Shown: positions 1-9,835 of the stretch, piece after piece
Numbering within the stretch: position 1 is the first letter of the stretch
How the letters are laid out: every line of letters begins with the position of its first letter
Assembly (NCBI GenBank): GCA_002370555.1
Contig: AP014718.1
Span: 3,038,001 to 3,102,000, forward strand
Length of the DNA: 64,000 nucleotides
Direction of reading: 5' to 3'
Source: Arthrobacter sp. Hiyo4
GTDB lineage: Bacteria > Actinomycetota > Actinomycetes > Actinomycetales > Micrococcaceae
Notes under the pieces: model-generated
The model's input: only the letters and a program-made list of their open reading frames with translations
Databases searched by the model: none
What the model was told of the DNA's origin: nothing
Translations under genes and position numbers: made by a program

Positions 1-1870
1 AGCCCGGCGGCCCAGCTGAGCAGCAGGTACCCGTGTGCCACGATGCCCGGGAAGAACGGGTTGGCTTCGGCCGCTTCCTGGTTGGTGTGGGCGTAGAACG
101 TGTCCCCGGTGGAGTTGGCGAAGGCCGTGATGTCCTCCAGGGACACCTCACGCAGGCCGGAGCGGACGGCGTCGCCGATTCGCAGCGTCTCCAGCGACTT
201 CCGGAACGGGTGGGCCCCTCGGTCTCGAGGGTGAAATTCCGGTCCGCCCCGGCGTGCCAGAGGCCGGTGACGGCGGTGAGCATGTTGGGCGAGCCCTGGA
301 TGGCGGTGCGCTGCATATGGTGCATGACCGAGCGGATACCGCCCAGTTCCTCGCCGCCGCCGGCGCGGCCTGGCCGCCGTGGACCAAGTGCGGGACGGGG
401 GAACCGTGGCCGGTGGAGCTGCGGGCGTCCTCGCGGTTGAGCATCAGGACACGGCCGTGGTGAGCGGCGATCCCTATGACGAGTTCGCGGGCTACGGCAG
501 GATCGTTGGTGCACACCGATGCCACCAGGGAGCCGCCGCCCCGGGCGGCGAGGCGGACGGCGTCGGGCAGGTCCTTGTATCCGATCACGGAGGCTACCGG
601 GCCGAACGCCTCCAGCGAGTGGATCGCGTCAGTCTCCGCGTCGGCCCAGCTCAGCACCACCGGCGACATAAAGGCGCCACCATCCACCACGCCCGTGGCG
701 CCGCCGGCAGCGGTGACCGACGGCGAATCGAGCGTCCCGTACGCCAGCTCACCGCCGGCGTCGAGCATTGACTGCACCGCGGCGCGGACATCGGAGAGCT
801 GCTCGAGCGACGCCAAGGCGCCCATCGTGACGCCGTCGGCGCGGGATCCCCCAGCACCACCCGCTCATCTACGCGCTTCCCGATCGCGGCGATCACCGCG
901 GGCACCAAATCCTGCGGGACGATGGCGCGGCGGATGGACGTGCACTTCTGGCCCGCCTTGACAGTCATTTCGGTGACCACGGATTTGATGAAGGCGTCGA
1001 ATTCCGGCGTGCCCTCCACGGCGTCCGGACCGAGGATGGCGGCGTTGAGGGAGTCCGTTTCGGACGTGAACCGGACGCCGCCCTGCACTACGTTGGGGTG
1101 GGATTTCAGGGACAGCGCGGTGGACGCGGAGCCGGTGAAAGCCACCAGGTCACGGTAGTCCAACACGTCCAGAAGGCCACGGACGGAGCCGGAAATCAGC
1201 TGCAGCGAGCCTTTGGGCAGGATGTTGGATTCGATGATGGCCTTCACCACGGCCGCGGCCACATACCCGGTGGGGGTGGCGGGCTTGACGATAGTGGGGA
1301 CCCCGGCGATGAAGGCCGGCGCGAGTTTCTCCAGCATGCCCCAGACGGGGAAGTTGAACGCGTTGATCTGGACGGCCACGCCCGGGATGCGGGTGTAGAT
1401 GTGCTCGCCCGCAAACGAGCCGTCCTTGGACAGCACCTCCATAGGGCCGTCCACCACCACCTGCGAGTTGGGCAGCTCGCGCCGGCCCTTGGAGCCGAAC
1501 GTGAAGAGGACGCCGATGCCGCCGTCGATGTCGATCATCGAGTCGATCCTGGTGGCACCGGTCTGGGCCGAAAACGTGTAGAAGTGCTCGCGCCGGGCGT
1601 TCAGGTACTGCGCCAGCTCCTTGAGCTTGAGCGCGCGCTGGTGGAAGGTCAGCTTGCCCAGTTCCGCCTGTCCCGTGGTGCGGCCGTAATCCACGACGGC
1701 GGCAAGATCCAGGCCGTCGGTGCTCACCTTGGCCAGGACTTCCCCGGTGCTCGCATCCCGCACGGGACAGCGGACGCTGCCGAACCGGCGTCGGGAGTCC
1801 ACCAGGAATCCTGTACAAAACTGGGAACGGTCTGGACGGTGTCGACTGTGGTTTCTGCAGTGGTGGTCAT
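1..1870 (-). CDS. paaZ: Phenylacetate ring-opening bifunctional protein PaaZ (frame-disrupted, 3' end outside window)
   Basis: PaaZ opens the oxepin-CoA ring (MaoC-like hydratase part) and oxidises the resulting semialdehyde (aldehyde dehydrogenase part) in aerobic phenylacetate breakdown. The start ATG at 1870 gives a leader beginning [12 protein letters not shown]. The ALDH domain follows, with the cofactor-binding [10 protein letters not shown] stretch, the FTGSAST motif and the catalytic-Cys region KAGQKCTS. The MaoC part near 1-215 carries a GDTFYAHTN stretch and an [10 protein letters not shown] stretch. The frame breaks four times: near 1765 (one G missing before GTGCGGGAT), near 840, near 375 and near 218 (one G missing in a G run). 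Each fits a single-base deletion, so a sequencing cause is more likely than gene decay. The gene diverges from a PaaI-type gene around a shared operator. Confidence 0.9.
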
Positions 1871-1914
1871 CGTTGACGGGTCCTTCCAAGGCGGGGACAA
1901 AACGCGGCCAGGGC

Positions 1915-1932
1915 TTTACTGACCGTCCGTTC
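1915..1932. promoter_or_regulatory. PaaR-like operator between paaZ and the thioesterase gene
   Basis: The 18-base site TTTACTGACCGTCCGTTC lies 45 bases before the paaZ start and about 70 bases before the PaaI start. An almost identical site, with two differences, lies before the thiolase gene at 9532-9549, in the same orientation relative to the leftward genes. Its ACCGNNCGTTCGGT-like core resembles operators of TetR-family PaaR repressors of phenylacetate genes. No paaR gene is present in the window, so the regulator assignment is inference. Confidence 0.65.
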
Positions 1933-2002
1933 GGTAATATGTCTACAGTACATGACTGTGCCGTGCCGCACACTGGAAGTCCAGCCCCGCCAAAGGAGAC
2001 CT

Positions 2003-2473
2003 ATGAGCGCCCTATCCCCCGACGCCTCCGCGCCGCACGCCGCTGCGCCGGACACCACCCCGGCCGCCACGCCGGGCGCCACCCCGTGGAAGATCGTCCT
2101 CGGCGAGCTCGACGAGAAGATGGGCGTGAAAATCCTGGAGGAATCTGTGGAGCGCGTGGTGGCAACGATGCCTGTGGAGGGCAACAGGCAGTCGTTCGGG
2201 CTACTGCATGGCGGCGCGTTGCTGGCGGTGGGCGAGGCTGTGGGCTCCTGGGCGGCGGTCATCCACGCCAGCACGTTGGGGAAAACCGCCGTGGGGGTGG
2301 ACGTCTCCGCGACGCACCACCGCTCCGCGCGCGAGGGCCAGATCACCATCACCGCCACGCCGATCTACCTCGGCGGCACCGTGACCACGCACGAGGTCCT
2401 GATCACCAACGACGCTGGCCAGCGCCTCTGCACGCTGCGCATCACCAACCTGCTGATGAAGCCGAAGAAGTAG
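2003..2473 (+). CDS. paaI: PaaI-family hydroxyphenylacetyl-CoA thioesterase
   Basis: A 156-aa hotdog-fold thioesterase. The start ATG at 2003 follows AAAGGAG at 1993-1999, which decides it against the upstream in-frame start at 1952. The hotdog active-site segment RQSFGLLHGGALLAVGE is at about residues 62-78, with the usual N/Q-x-x-x-G-HGG arrangement, followed by the VGVDVSATHHRSA strand-turn and the ITNLLMKPKK C-terminus. PaaI enzymes hydrolyse hydroxylated or dead-end phenylacetyl-CoA intermediates and so release CoA. The gene diverges from paaZ and shares its operator, which supports a phenylacetate role. The frame is intact. Confidence 0.9.
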   Translation: MSALSPDASAPHAAAPDTTPAATPGATPWKIVLGELDEKMGVKILEESVERVVATMPVEGNRQSFGLLHGGALLAVGEAVGSWAAVIHASTLGKTAVGVDVSATHHRSAREGQITITATPIYLGGTVTTHEVLITNDAGQRLCTLRITNLLMKPKK

Positions 2474-2477
2474 CCGC

Positions 2478-2549
2478 CACCCCATGTAGGTGGCATTTAA
2501 CGTCGTCATTCACGGTTTTGACGACGTTAAATGCCACCTAGTTGGGGTG
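2478..2549. repeat. Intergenic palindrome, family A (22-bp perfect arms)
   Basis: The arms at 2487-2508 and 2519-2540 are perfect reverse complements (outer end TAGGTGGCATTTAACGTCG), and a CCCCA/TGGGG clamp extends them. The 10-base loop is TTCACGGTTT. It lies between convergent genes and could act as a bidirectional terminator. A clearly related element at 22632-22701 lies between divergent genes, which argues for a dispersed palindromic repeat. The last codons of the serine protease gene lie inside the right arm. Confidence 0.85.
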
Positions 2550-4673
2550 GGGCGCTGCCGCTTCCGCCGCCGCTTCGCCAACACCAGGAGCACACCGCCG
2601 ACGGCGAACGCACCAGCCGCCAGCCCGCCGAACAGAATCAGCCCGGAGGCGCCGGTGTTGGCCAGGTTAGCGGCCCGGTTGTCACCGAGCGGACGCACGA
2701 CGGCGGCGCTGTCACGTTTGGGGGGCAGCGCACCGTTCGCGGCTGGCACCGCAGCCGGGGGCTGAGATTGCGGGGCTGGCTGACTGGGCTGGCTGACCGG
2801 CGTGAAATCGAAGGCCACGGCACCGGATGTGCTGAATCCGTTGACCGTTTCGGCCGTGAAACGCAGCGGGCCGGCCACCGCGGGGGCAGTAAAGGACCAC
2901 GCACCGCCAGCATCCACGGGAACTTCAAAAGGCCCCTGCCCACTCACGGTGATCCTGACCTTCGAACCTGCCGCGACTGCCGACGCCGGAGCCGCGGCCA
3001 CCATGCCGGTGACTGTCTGGCCGGCGTCGAACGTTGCCCCCGGTGCGGGCGCCGTCACCGTCGGCTTGTTGAGGAAGAGTTCCAGCTGGTAGCCGGGAAG
3101 TACTGCCAATGAGTCCTGCAGCGTGGCGGCCACGGCGAAGTTTACCGGCAGCGCTTCGTTTGGTTTGGGTGCCTCTTCTCCTGCCGAGTGGGTGCCGACG
3201 GCGTAGTTGCCGCTGACCCAGGGCCCGCCGGAATCGCCGCCGCTGGACTGGACCTCGAAGGACAGGAAACCGTTGAAGGCCCGCAGGTCTGTCGGATCCG
3301 TCGGATAGTTGAGCCCGCCTGCCACGTAGATCCCCACTTCGTCGATGGTTCCGCAGGACCACGCTGAGGTTCGGCCGGAGCGACAGACCGGCATGCCGAT
3401 TACCGGGGCGGCCGTCCCTATGATCTTGACGTCCCTGCCGGCCTGCGAGGGATCGTTCCATGTGCTGGCGGCGGGAAGTGGATCGAGGTCGGCGCGAAGT
3501 TGACCAATAACGGCGATGTCCGTGCCGACGTTGCCGGGGTCAGCATCGTTGCCGGGACGCAGGACCGTGGTGTTTCCGGGTCCGCCGAACTGGCTGAACC
3601 CGAAGGTCCCCAACAGGTCGCCACGGTTCCATTGCGGAAATTCCACGGTGGCCGTTGCCGCGGCGCCGTCATCCGTGCAATGTCCGGCGGTAAGGACACC
3701 AGGCAGGCCTGCCGGGTCAAAAACTGAAAAGCCAGCGGAGCAGATTTCTCCGATGTCGGTGAAGTAACCCTGGCCGCCGGAAAGGTCGGCCTGCGGCGCG
3801 AGCGGCGCCCCGGCGTCGAGCTGCACGTTGGCGTAGCGGGCCACAAACTCGGCGGGCGAGATCTTGCCGTCCGAGTTTGGGGTGGTGAGGCTCGAATTTC
3901 CGGCGTCGTCGGCCGAACCAGGCGCTGTGGCCTCGGACCCGTTGATTCCGCCGGTACGGACTACGAACCTGCTGCCGGTGTACGCCACGGCCTGCAACCC
4001 AGCCGCGCCCACGTCGCGGAGGTATGCCTGGTACAGCTCGTGGGTGCTCCGGGCCAGTTCGGTGCCGGTCGCCTGGGTGCCGGTCGCCTGGGTGCCCGTT
4101 GCGGCCGGCGCGTCAGTGTCCTCGGTGGGAGCATCCGACGGCGGCGCGTCGGGTGCGGTTTCAAGGTCGACGGACGGGATGGTCGCACTGAGCCGTGCCA
4201 CCTCCGCTTCCAGCTCGGCCCCGGTGCCGGCAACCAAAATGCGGCCGTCGTGGATCCGTGTTCCGAGGTAGCCGGAGATATCCTGCAGGGCCGCCACAAC
4301 GTCCGCGGCCTGCTTGCCCAGCTGGCCCGCAGCCGCGAACTCTTCGGGGTCAGGCCAAGATCGCGGAGGGCAGCTTCCCGAAGGCCGGCGTCGCCGGCGT
4401 GCGCGTCGCTGGGCTTCGCGTCGCTGGTCTGCGCGTCACCGCCTCCGGAACCTCCCGCCGTCGGGCGTTCCGCAGCGTCCGCCGACACGACGGCAGGCGA
4501 AGCGACGGCAGGCGAAGCAGCCGGCGGCGGCTCAACGGCCGGCTGCTCAACCGCCGGCTGCTCAACCGCCCAGGCCGGCACGGCCCGAGCCCCACGGAAA
4601 GTGCCACTCCGGCAGCCGCTGCTGCCGCAAATACGCGTTTCAAACTTTGTGCCGTCGCTTTCGTTCTATTCAT
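2510..4673 (-). CDS. Secreted S1-type serine protease with LAxTG cell-wall anchor (two frameshifts)
   Basis: The start ATG at 4673 opens a signal peptide (MNRTKATAQSLKRVF then an Ala-rich core). An Ala/Pro/Glu-rich linker and an alpha-lytic-type pro-region (LQDISGYLGTRIHDGRI) follow. The trypsin-fold protease has His in LTAGHC, Asp in GTDIAVI and Ser in GGDSGGPW, with Cys pairs nearby. The C-terminus has one or more Ig-like repeats (PTVTAPAPGATFDAGQTVTG), a Pro/Gln linker, then NLANTG, a hydrophobic stretch and a KRRRKR tail. LAxTG is the motif used by class E sortases of actinobacteria. The frame shifts near 4588 and near 4345. The stop lies inside an intergenic palindrome, so the last 12 or so residues are palindrome-encoded. 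The gene is downstream of, and overlaps, a 36-aa membrane peptide gene. Confidence 0.85.
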
Positions 4674-4776
4674 CTGGATCGCTCCGCCGTGCCATATTCG
4701 CGGCGCCCACCGCGGCCAGGAACAAAACTGCCCCGCCCACCATGAGGAAGATCTGGCCCGGGAACCGGGAATTCAT
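4666..4776 (-). CDS. 36-aa single-span membrane peptide
   Basis: The ATG at 4776 overlaps the TGA of the upstream phosphatase gene as ATGA. The TAG at 4666-4668 overlaps the ATG of the protease gene. The peptide starts MNSRFPGQIFLMVGG, has one hydrophobic span of about 18 residues and ends in the charged tail ARRSDPDE. Exact overlaps at both ends indicate translational coupling in a three-gene unit. No family was recognised. A small membrane partner for export or membrane retention of the protease is speculation. Confidence 0.6.
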   Translation of the reverse strand: MNSRFPGQIFLMVGGAVLFLAAVGAANMARRSDPDE

Positions 4777-5489
4777 GGCGCCACCCGGCTGCCGAGCAGG
4801 CTCAGGACGGCGCCCAGTTCGGCCTCGGACAGGCCGTTCCGCAGCAGGAAGGTGCGCGTGTCCAACTCCCGGACAAACTCCACCACGGCCCGGCCGCGCC
4901 GCTCCAGTAAGGGCGTCAGTTCGGCTTCGTCGATGTAGCGTTCGCCAGCATGGGGCGGGCCGTGCGTCCGGAAGCGTTCGTTGATGCCGCGGGCGGCTTT
5001 GGCGTAGCCGTCCGCGATGAGCTGATCCGGGTCGCCGGCGAGGCCCTGCAGCATGGCCGCCACCATGCCACTCCGGTCCCGTCCCGCCGCGCAGTGAATG
5101 ACGACGGCACCGGCCTCGGCTGCCGCTACAGCGCGGAACACCGCCACGAACTTCTTCGGATAGAGCCGGACGTTATGCAGATAATGGGCGGGCTCATTGA
5201 CGTACGGTCCGCAGACGGCGGTGTACCGCGGATCGTCGGGTTCTTCAGTGGGTGCGGCGACGATCGTGACGCCGGACCAGGCCGCTTCGGTCACGGCAGG
5301 GTCGGTGTCCCTCCGCTGCGCTTCGCGGGAGTTACGGAGATCAATCACCGTGCGGACTCCGTCGTCGTACGCCTGCCGCCAACCTGCCTCCGTGAGCCAT
5401 TCGCGGCGCCCCATCCGGTAAACGCGGCCGGCAACGTGCCAGGCATTCACGGCTCCGTCCCAGCTCACGGCTCCCCCTGTCGTCTCCAC
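4773..5489 (-). CDS. Tyrosine/dual-specificity protein phosphatase-like protein
   Basis: The cysteine phosphatase signature CX5R is present as HCAAGRDRSGM near residue 113, with the upstream VRTVIDLRNSRE strand typical of bacterial tyrosine phosphatases related to IphP or fungal Siw14. The C-terminus is helical (LTPLLERRGRAVVEFVREL). The chosen GTG start at 5489 gives VETTGGAVSWDGAVNAWHVAG. An ATG at 5552 would add about 21 residues without obvious homology and has no better ribosome site. The TGA overlaps the next gene's ATG. The substrate is unknown and may be a phosphoprotein or a phosphoinositide-like molecule. Confidence 0.8.
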   Translation of the reverse strand: METTGGAVSWDGAVNAWHVAGRVYRMGRREWLTEAGWRQAYDDGVRTVIDLRNSREAQRRDTDPAVTEAAWSGVTIVAAPTEEPDDPRYTAVCGPYVNEPAHYLHNVRLYPKKFVAVFRAVAAAEAGAVVIHCAAGRDRSGMVAAMLQGLAGDPDQLIADGYAKAARGINERFRTHGPPHAGERYIDEAELTPLLERRGRAVVEFVRELDTRTFLLRNGLSEAELGAVLSLLGSRVAP

Positions 5490-5666
5490 CCGGACAGCTA
5501 ACCACACAGCCGCCACTGCCCGCACGCACGGGGCAGGTACCGGACAGTGCATCGGCGCAGAAAATCGAGTACTCCGAGCCCGTGACCTGCCTTTAAGCGA
5601 GGCGTACGGTGGCTGTTACATGCCTGTGTTATTTTTTCAAATGGATAGTCAAAAGGGGAAAATTCA

Positions 5667-6475
5667 ATGGCACGTTCTGGAGTACGACGGCGGCGCTCGG
5701 CTTTTGCGGCAGGCCTCGCCACCATGGCAATGGCTTTGAGTTTCGCGGCCATCCCGGCCGAAGCTGCGCCGCAGGCCCAAAACGACTACGTGGCACTGGG
5801 TGATTCCTATGCCGCGGGCAAGGCGCCGCACCTTACACGGACCTGACCTGCTTTGTGAGCCGCAAGGGATATCCGGTCCTTGCGGACAATCTGCGGAATG
5901 TCCAGCTGAACGCGAACGCAGGGTGCTCCGGGTATACAGCTGGAGCCGTGGCCGGCACCGTGCCGGCCAGCGTCGCCGGCGCCGAGGTCATCACCATTAC
6001 AGTCGGCGCAAACGACGTCGGCACCACGGGCATACTTCTGGCCTGCCTCCCCGCCCCAACATCACTGGAGTGCGGCGGCGCCCTCGCTGCCGCGCAGGCA
6101 AAACTGACGGAAGGTTCGCTGGCCACGTCGCTGCTGACCATGGTCGGCGCCATCCGGTCCCAGGCACCCAACGCCAAGATCGTCCTGACGGGCTATCCGC
6201 GCCTCTTCGCCCCTGACCACCCGTTCGCCCTGGTGGCCAACCCCATGGTTGACGGGCTCAACGGCGTCATCGCAGGTGTCGCCGCTGGCACAGAATCCCA
6301 ATTCGTCGACGTTAGGAGTGCCTTTGCGGGCCACGGCGTGGGTTCGGCGGCGCCATGGATCAACTTCAACGCCGCCAACATCCTGGACCCCGACAATTTC
6401 CATCCCACCGGGGAGGGCTACCGCCTGGGCTACCATGCCTCACTGGTCAGCCAACGCGCCTTCGTTCTGGGCTAG
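5667..6475 (+). CDS. Secreted SGNH/GDSL hydrolase (one frameshift)
   Basis: The start ATG at 5667 follows AAAAGGGGA. A Sec signal peptide (MARSGVRRRRSAFAAG with hydrophobic core, cleavage near AEAAPQ) precedes the GDSL block YVALGDSYAAG with the nucleophile Ser. Block III is ITVGANDVG, and block V with the catalytic Asp and His is DNFHPTGEGY. This is a secreted esterase or lipase of the Streptomyces scabies esterase/Rv0518 type. Four scattered cysteines suggest disulphides. The frame breaks near 5820-5835, where the TYTDLTCFVSRKGYP segment resumes in another frame. The substrate cannot be read from the sequence. Confidence 0.85.
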
Positions 6476-6602
6476 CCCCTCCCGCGCTTGGCGAGTCGGT
6501 GCTCCAGCCCGTTCCGGACGTGGCGCAACAGCAGCAGCTTGGCTCAAGAATCACGTGCCGGCCGGTCAGGGTGAGGGGTTCAAGGAGGGTCACCCGGAGA
6601 TC

Positions 6603-7460
6603 CTACTCAGCCCAGTCGAAGAATCCCTTGCCCGTCTTCCGTCCAAGCTCTCCGCGGGCCACCTTGTCCTTGAGGATCTGCGGCGGTGCGAACCGCTCCC
6701 CCAGCGTGGAATGCAGGTATTCGGCGATGCCCAGCCGCACGTCCAGGCCCACGATGTCCGTGGTTCGCAGCGGGCCTTGGGGTGCTTGTAGCCCAGCACC
6801 ATCGCGGCATCGATGTCCGCCGCGGACGCCACCCCCTCCTCCACCATGCGCATCGCCTCCAGCGCGATGGCCACGCCCAGCCGTGACGAGGCAAAGCCCG
6901 GCGCGTCATTGACGACGACGGCGGTCTTGCCGAGTGCCTCGACCCACCGTTTCGCCGCTCCGGCCAGGTCCGGGACGTCTGTTCGCCCAGCACCACCTCG
7001 ATGAGGGTGGAGGCGGGGACGGGGTTGAAGAAGTGCAGGCCGAGGAAGTTCTGCGGCCGCTTGAGCTCGCGGGCCAGGCCGTTGACCGACAGGGACGAGG
7101 TGTTGGAGGCCAGGTAGGCGCCATCGGCCAGGCGCTCCTCGATGCCGCGGAGCGAGGTGACCTTCAGGTCCCAGTCTTCAGGAACGGCCTCCACCACCAG
7201 CTGGCGGTCCTTGAAGTCGTCGTAATCGACCGTGACGGCGAGCCGCGACACCATCTCATCCAGGTTGCCGTCGGTGGCTCCACGTTCGATGCTCTTGGCG
7301 GCTGCGGATTCCACGCGTTCCCGGCGGCTTCGGCGGACGCTTCGTCGCGTTCCACCACCAGGACGTTGGCGCCGTTGATCAGGAAGGCGTGGGCGATCCC
7401 CGCGCCCATGCGGCCGCCGCCGAGGACGCCGACGGTAGGGGGAAGGTTCGGGTTCGTCAT
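6603..7460 (-). CDS. paaH: 3-hydroxyacyl-CoA dehydrogenase, phenylacetate type (frame-disrupted)
   Basis: The NAD-binding Rossmann motif GVLGGGRMGAGIAHAF is at residues 10-25 after the ATG at 7460. The catalytic region includes ASNTSSLSV and FLGLHFFNPVP (catalytic His in LHFFNP), and the C-terminal dimerisation helix MRMVEEGVASAADIDAAM leads to the stop after FFDWAE. The enzyme oxidises 3-hydroxyadipyl-CoA to 3-oxoadipyl-CoA. At least three frame breaks (about 7330, 6980 and 6770) split it. All parts are present and collinear, so the gene is probably intact in the organism. The ATG overlaps the preceding hydratase stop as ATGA. Confidence 0.85.
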
Positions 7461-8268
7461 GGTTTCTTCTTCTCTGATTTCTTGTCGCCGGTTTTCTTGT
7501 CGAGGAAAGCCTGCATGCGGTCAAACTTGGCCTGGGATTCAAAAAGGATCCCCTGTGCCAGCTGGTCAATCAGCGGGTGGGCTTCGGCCGGGCGTGGAAC
7601 ACGGACTTGGTGATCCGCACCGCCAGCGGGTCCTGGCGGCCGATCCGGTCCGCCAGGTTGTGCGCGGCATCCATCAGCTCCGGTGCCTCGTGGATTTCGG
7701 TGATGAGGCTCGCAGCCAGGGCCTCCTCGGCGCGGAGAACCAGGCCCGCGAGCAGGATCTGCTTGGCCAGCGGTTCACCGACGAGTTCCTTCAACCGCCA
7801 GCTGGCCCCGGCCGCGGCCAGGATGCCCAGGCCGGTTTCCGGGTTGCCGATCCGGACGCTCGGAGTTCCGATCCGGAAATCGGCGGCGTAGGCGAGCTCG
7901 GCGCCGCCACCCAGGCAGTACCCATCCAGGGCGGCAATGACCGGCATAGGCAGCTTCGCGATCCGCACGAAAATCGTGGAGTTAATGCCCTGCAGGGCAT
8001 CATCGCGGCGCCGCTCGCGCAGCTGGGCGATGTCCGCACCCGAGGCAAAGACGCCGTCGACCCCTGCAATGATCAGGACCTTGGGATTCTGCTCCAGCGC
8101 AGCGCAGACCACGTGCAGTTCGTCCACCATCTGCTGGTCGATGGCGTTCCGGACCTCCGGGCGGTTGAGGAGGACCACCACACGGTCCTCACGCTCCTCG
8201 ACCAGGAGAGTGCCGAAGACCAGGGTGCTTAAGTGTCCGTTCGGGCTTTCCGGGCGGGCATCAGACAC
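7457..8268 (-). CDS. paaF: Enoyl-CoA hydratase/isomerase, phenylacetate type (one frameshift near the 3' end)
   Basis: This is a crotonase-fold protein with substrate-binding NRPEVRNAID, oxyanion-hole VFASGADIAQL, and DGYCLGGGAELAYAADFRI with the catalytic-Glu segment GNPETGLGI. It hydrates 2,3-dehydroadipyl-CoA, or isomerises ring-opened CoA esters, in the Paa pathway; PaaF or PaaG is not decided here. The GTG start at 8268 (VSDARPESPNGH) overlaps the thiolase stop by 8 bases, giving coupled translation. The frame shifts near 7585, after which the tail ends in a Lys-rich segment with TGA overlapping the paaH start. Confidence 0.85.
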
Positions 8269-9471
8269 GCTCCAGCAGCATCGCGGTGCCCTGGCCCACG
8301 CCGACGCACATCGTAGCCAGGCCAAGCCTGGCGTCCTCGCGTTCCATCCGGCCCAGCAGGGTAATGGCAATCCGTGATCCGCTGGAACCGAGCGGATGCC
8401 CCAGGCTGATGGCGCCGCCGTCGTTATTCACGGTGTCCGGGTCCAGCCCGAGCCGGCGCATGCTCGCGAGCGACTGCGTGGCGAACGCTTCATTCAGCTC
8501 GACGGCGCCCAGGTCACCAGCGCTGAGGCCGCTCCGTGCGAGCACTTTCTGCGTCGCCGGGACCGGGCCGATGCCCATGATTTCGGGTTCGCAGCCGGCG
8601 GAGGCGCCGTCGATGATCCGGGCACGCGGCGTCAGGCCCAGCCGTGCGATGGCGGCCTCGGAGGCAACGATGATGGCCGAAGCGCCGTCGTTCAGCGTGG
8701 ACGAGTTCCCGGCCGTGACCACGGACCCGCCCGGAACCACGGGGCGCAGCCCGGCGAGGACTTCCAGGGTGGTGCCGGCCCGCGGTCCTTCGTCATTGTC
8801 CACCACCGTTTCGGCCTTGCGGGACTTCACCGTCACCGGGACGATCTCGTCCCTGAAGCGCCCGCGGCAATGGCCGCGAGGGAACGCTCGTGGGAGCGGA
8901 CCGCGAAGGCGTCGGCGTCCTCGCGGGTGATGCCGTCCACGCGGGCCACTTCCTCCGCGGTTTCCGGCATGGAGTAGGTCATCTTGCCGTCCCGCGCCAA
9001 CTGGCCCTTCTGGAACAGCGGGTTGACGAAGCGCCAGCCGATGGACGTATCGAAGATCTGCCCCGGCTTCGCGAACGCCGTGGCGGGCTTCTCCTGGGCC
9101 CACGGCGCGCGGCTCATGGACTCCACGCCACCGGCGATCACCACGTCCGCGGCGCCGGACTTGATCATGTGGCTGGCCTGGATGATGGCGCTCAGCCCGG
9201 ACGCGCACAGCCGGTTGACCGTGATTCCCGGGATGTGGAGGGGAAGTCCCGCCAGCAGGACTGCCATCCGGGCCACGTTCCGGTTCTCCTCGCCAGCGCC
9301 GTTTGCATTGCCCAGGATGACTTCCTCGATACTGTCCGGGTCCAGGCCCGCACGGGACACGGCCTCCCGGATCACCAGTGCAGCCAGATCATCAGGACGG
9401 ACCGCCGATAACGCACCGCCATACCTGCCCACGGGAGTGCGGACGCCGCCAACAAGAAAAGCCTCGACCAT
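8261..9471 (-). CDS. paaJ: 3-oxoadipyl-CoA thiolase (one frameshift)
   Basis: An acetyl-CoA C-acetyltransferase family protein of about 403 aa. The nucleophile Cys lies in NRLCASGLSAI near residue 90. NEAFATQS, GHPLGSSGSR (catalytic His) and the second Cys in MCVGVGQG are all present. It cleaves 3-oxoadipyl-CoA to succinyl-CoA and acetyl-CoA, the last step of phenylacetate breakdown. The start ATG at 9471 follows AAAGGA. The frame breaks near 8845 between IAAG and RFRDEIVPV. It is the first gene of the thiolase-hydratase-dehydrogenase operon and lies directly downstream of the PaaR-like operator. pcaF is an equally valid name for this family. Confidence 0.88.
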
Positions 9472-9531
9472 AAGAACAAATCCTTTACGCCAGGGAGCCG
9501 GAATCTTCGGGGCCGTCCAGTGACCGCCCTA

Positions 9532-9549
9532 TTTACCGACCGTTCGTTC
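9532..9549. promoter_or_regulatory. PaaR-like operator upstream of the thiolase operon
   Basis: TTTACCGACCGTTCGTTC matches the site at 1915-1932 at 16 of 18 positions and has the same orientation relative to the leftward genes. It lies 61 bases before the thiolase start, where it could block a promoter. Two copies of such a long motif in front of the two phenylacetate transcription units strongly suggest one regulator. Confidence 0.65.
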
Positions 9550-9563
9550 TATAAAGACTACAC

Positions 9564-9835
9564 TCACAGGGCAAGTACGCCGAGGTACCCGGCCAGGAGT
9601 GGCGCCAGCAGGCTCAGCTGGTAGTCGTCGATCACCACGCCGGCCAGGCTGCCGAGGCCGCTGATGGTCCGGAAATCCGTGCCGCCCAGCTCCAGACCGT
9701 CGGCGACCGCCCGGCTGTACCGGACGCCGTCGTATCTTTCACCACGCTGGAAGTCCAGGGCCGGATCATCCGTGACATCCTCCAGGCTGACCGGCGAGAG
9801 CCGGGAGCCGTTACCTTGGGGGCCTTTGCCGCCAC
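9564..9835 (-). pseudogene. Shortened pentapeptide-repeat-like protein gene
   Basis: A GTG at 9835 overlaps the preceding TAG by one base. The encoded protein reads MAAKAPK, then after a shift near 9808 LSPVSLEDVTDDPALDFQRGERYDGV and a single repeat-like element (GLELGGTDF), before jumping to a C-terminal stretch GVVIDDYQLSLLAPLLAGYLGV. Related proteins carry many A(D/N)LxX repeats between such ends. Here nearly all repeats are missing, which suggests an internal deletion. Assignment to the pentapeptide-repeat family rests on recall of the two end segments and is moderate at best. Confidence 0.45.
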
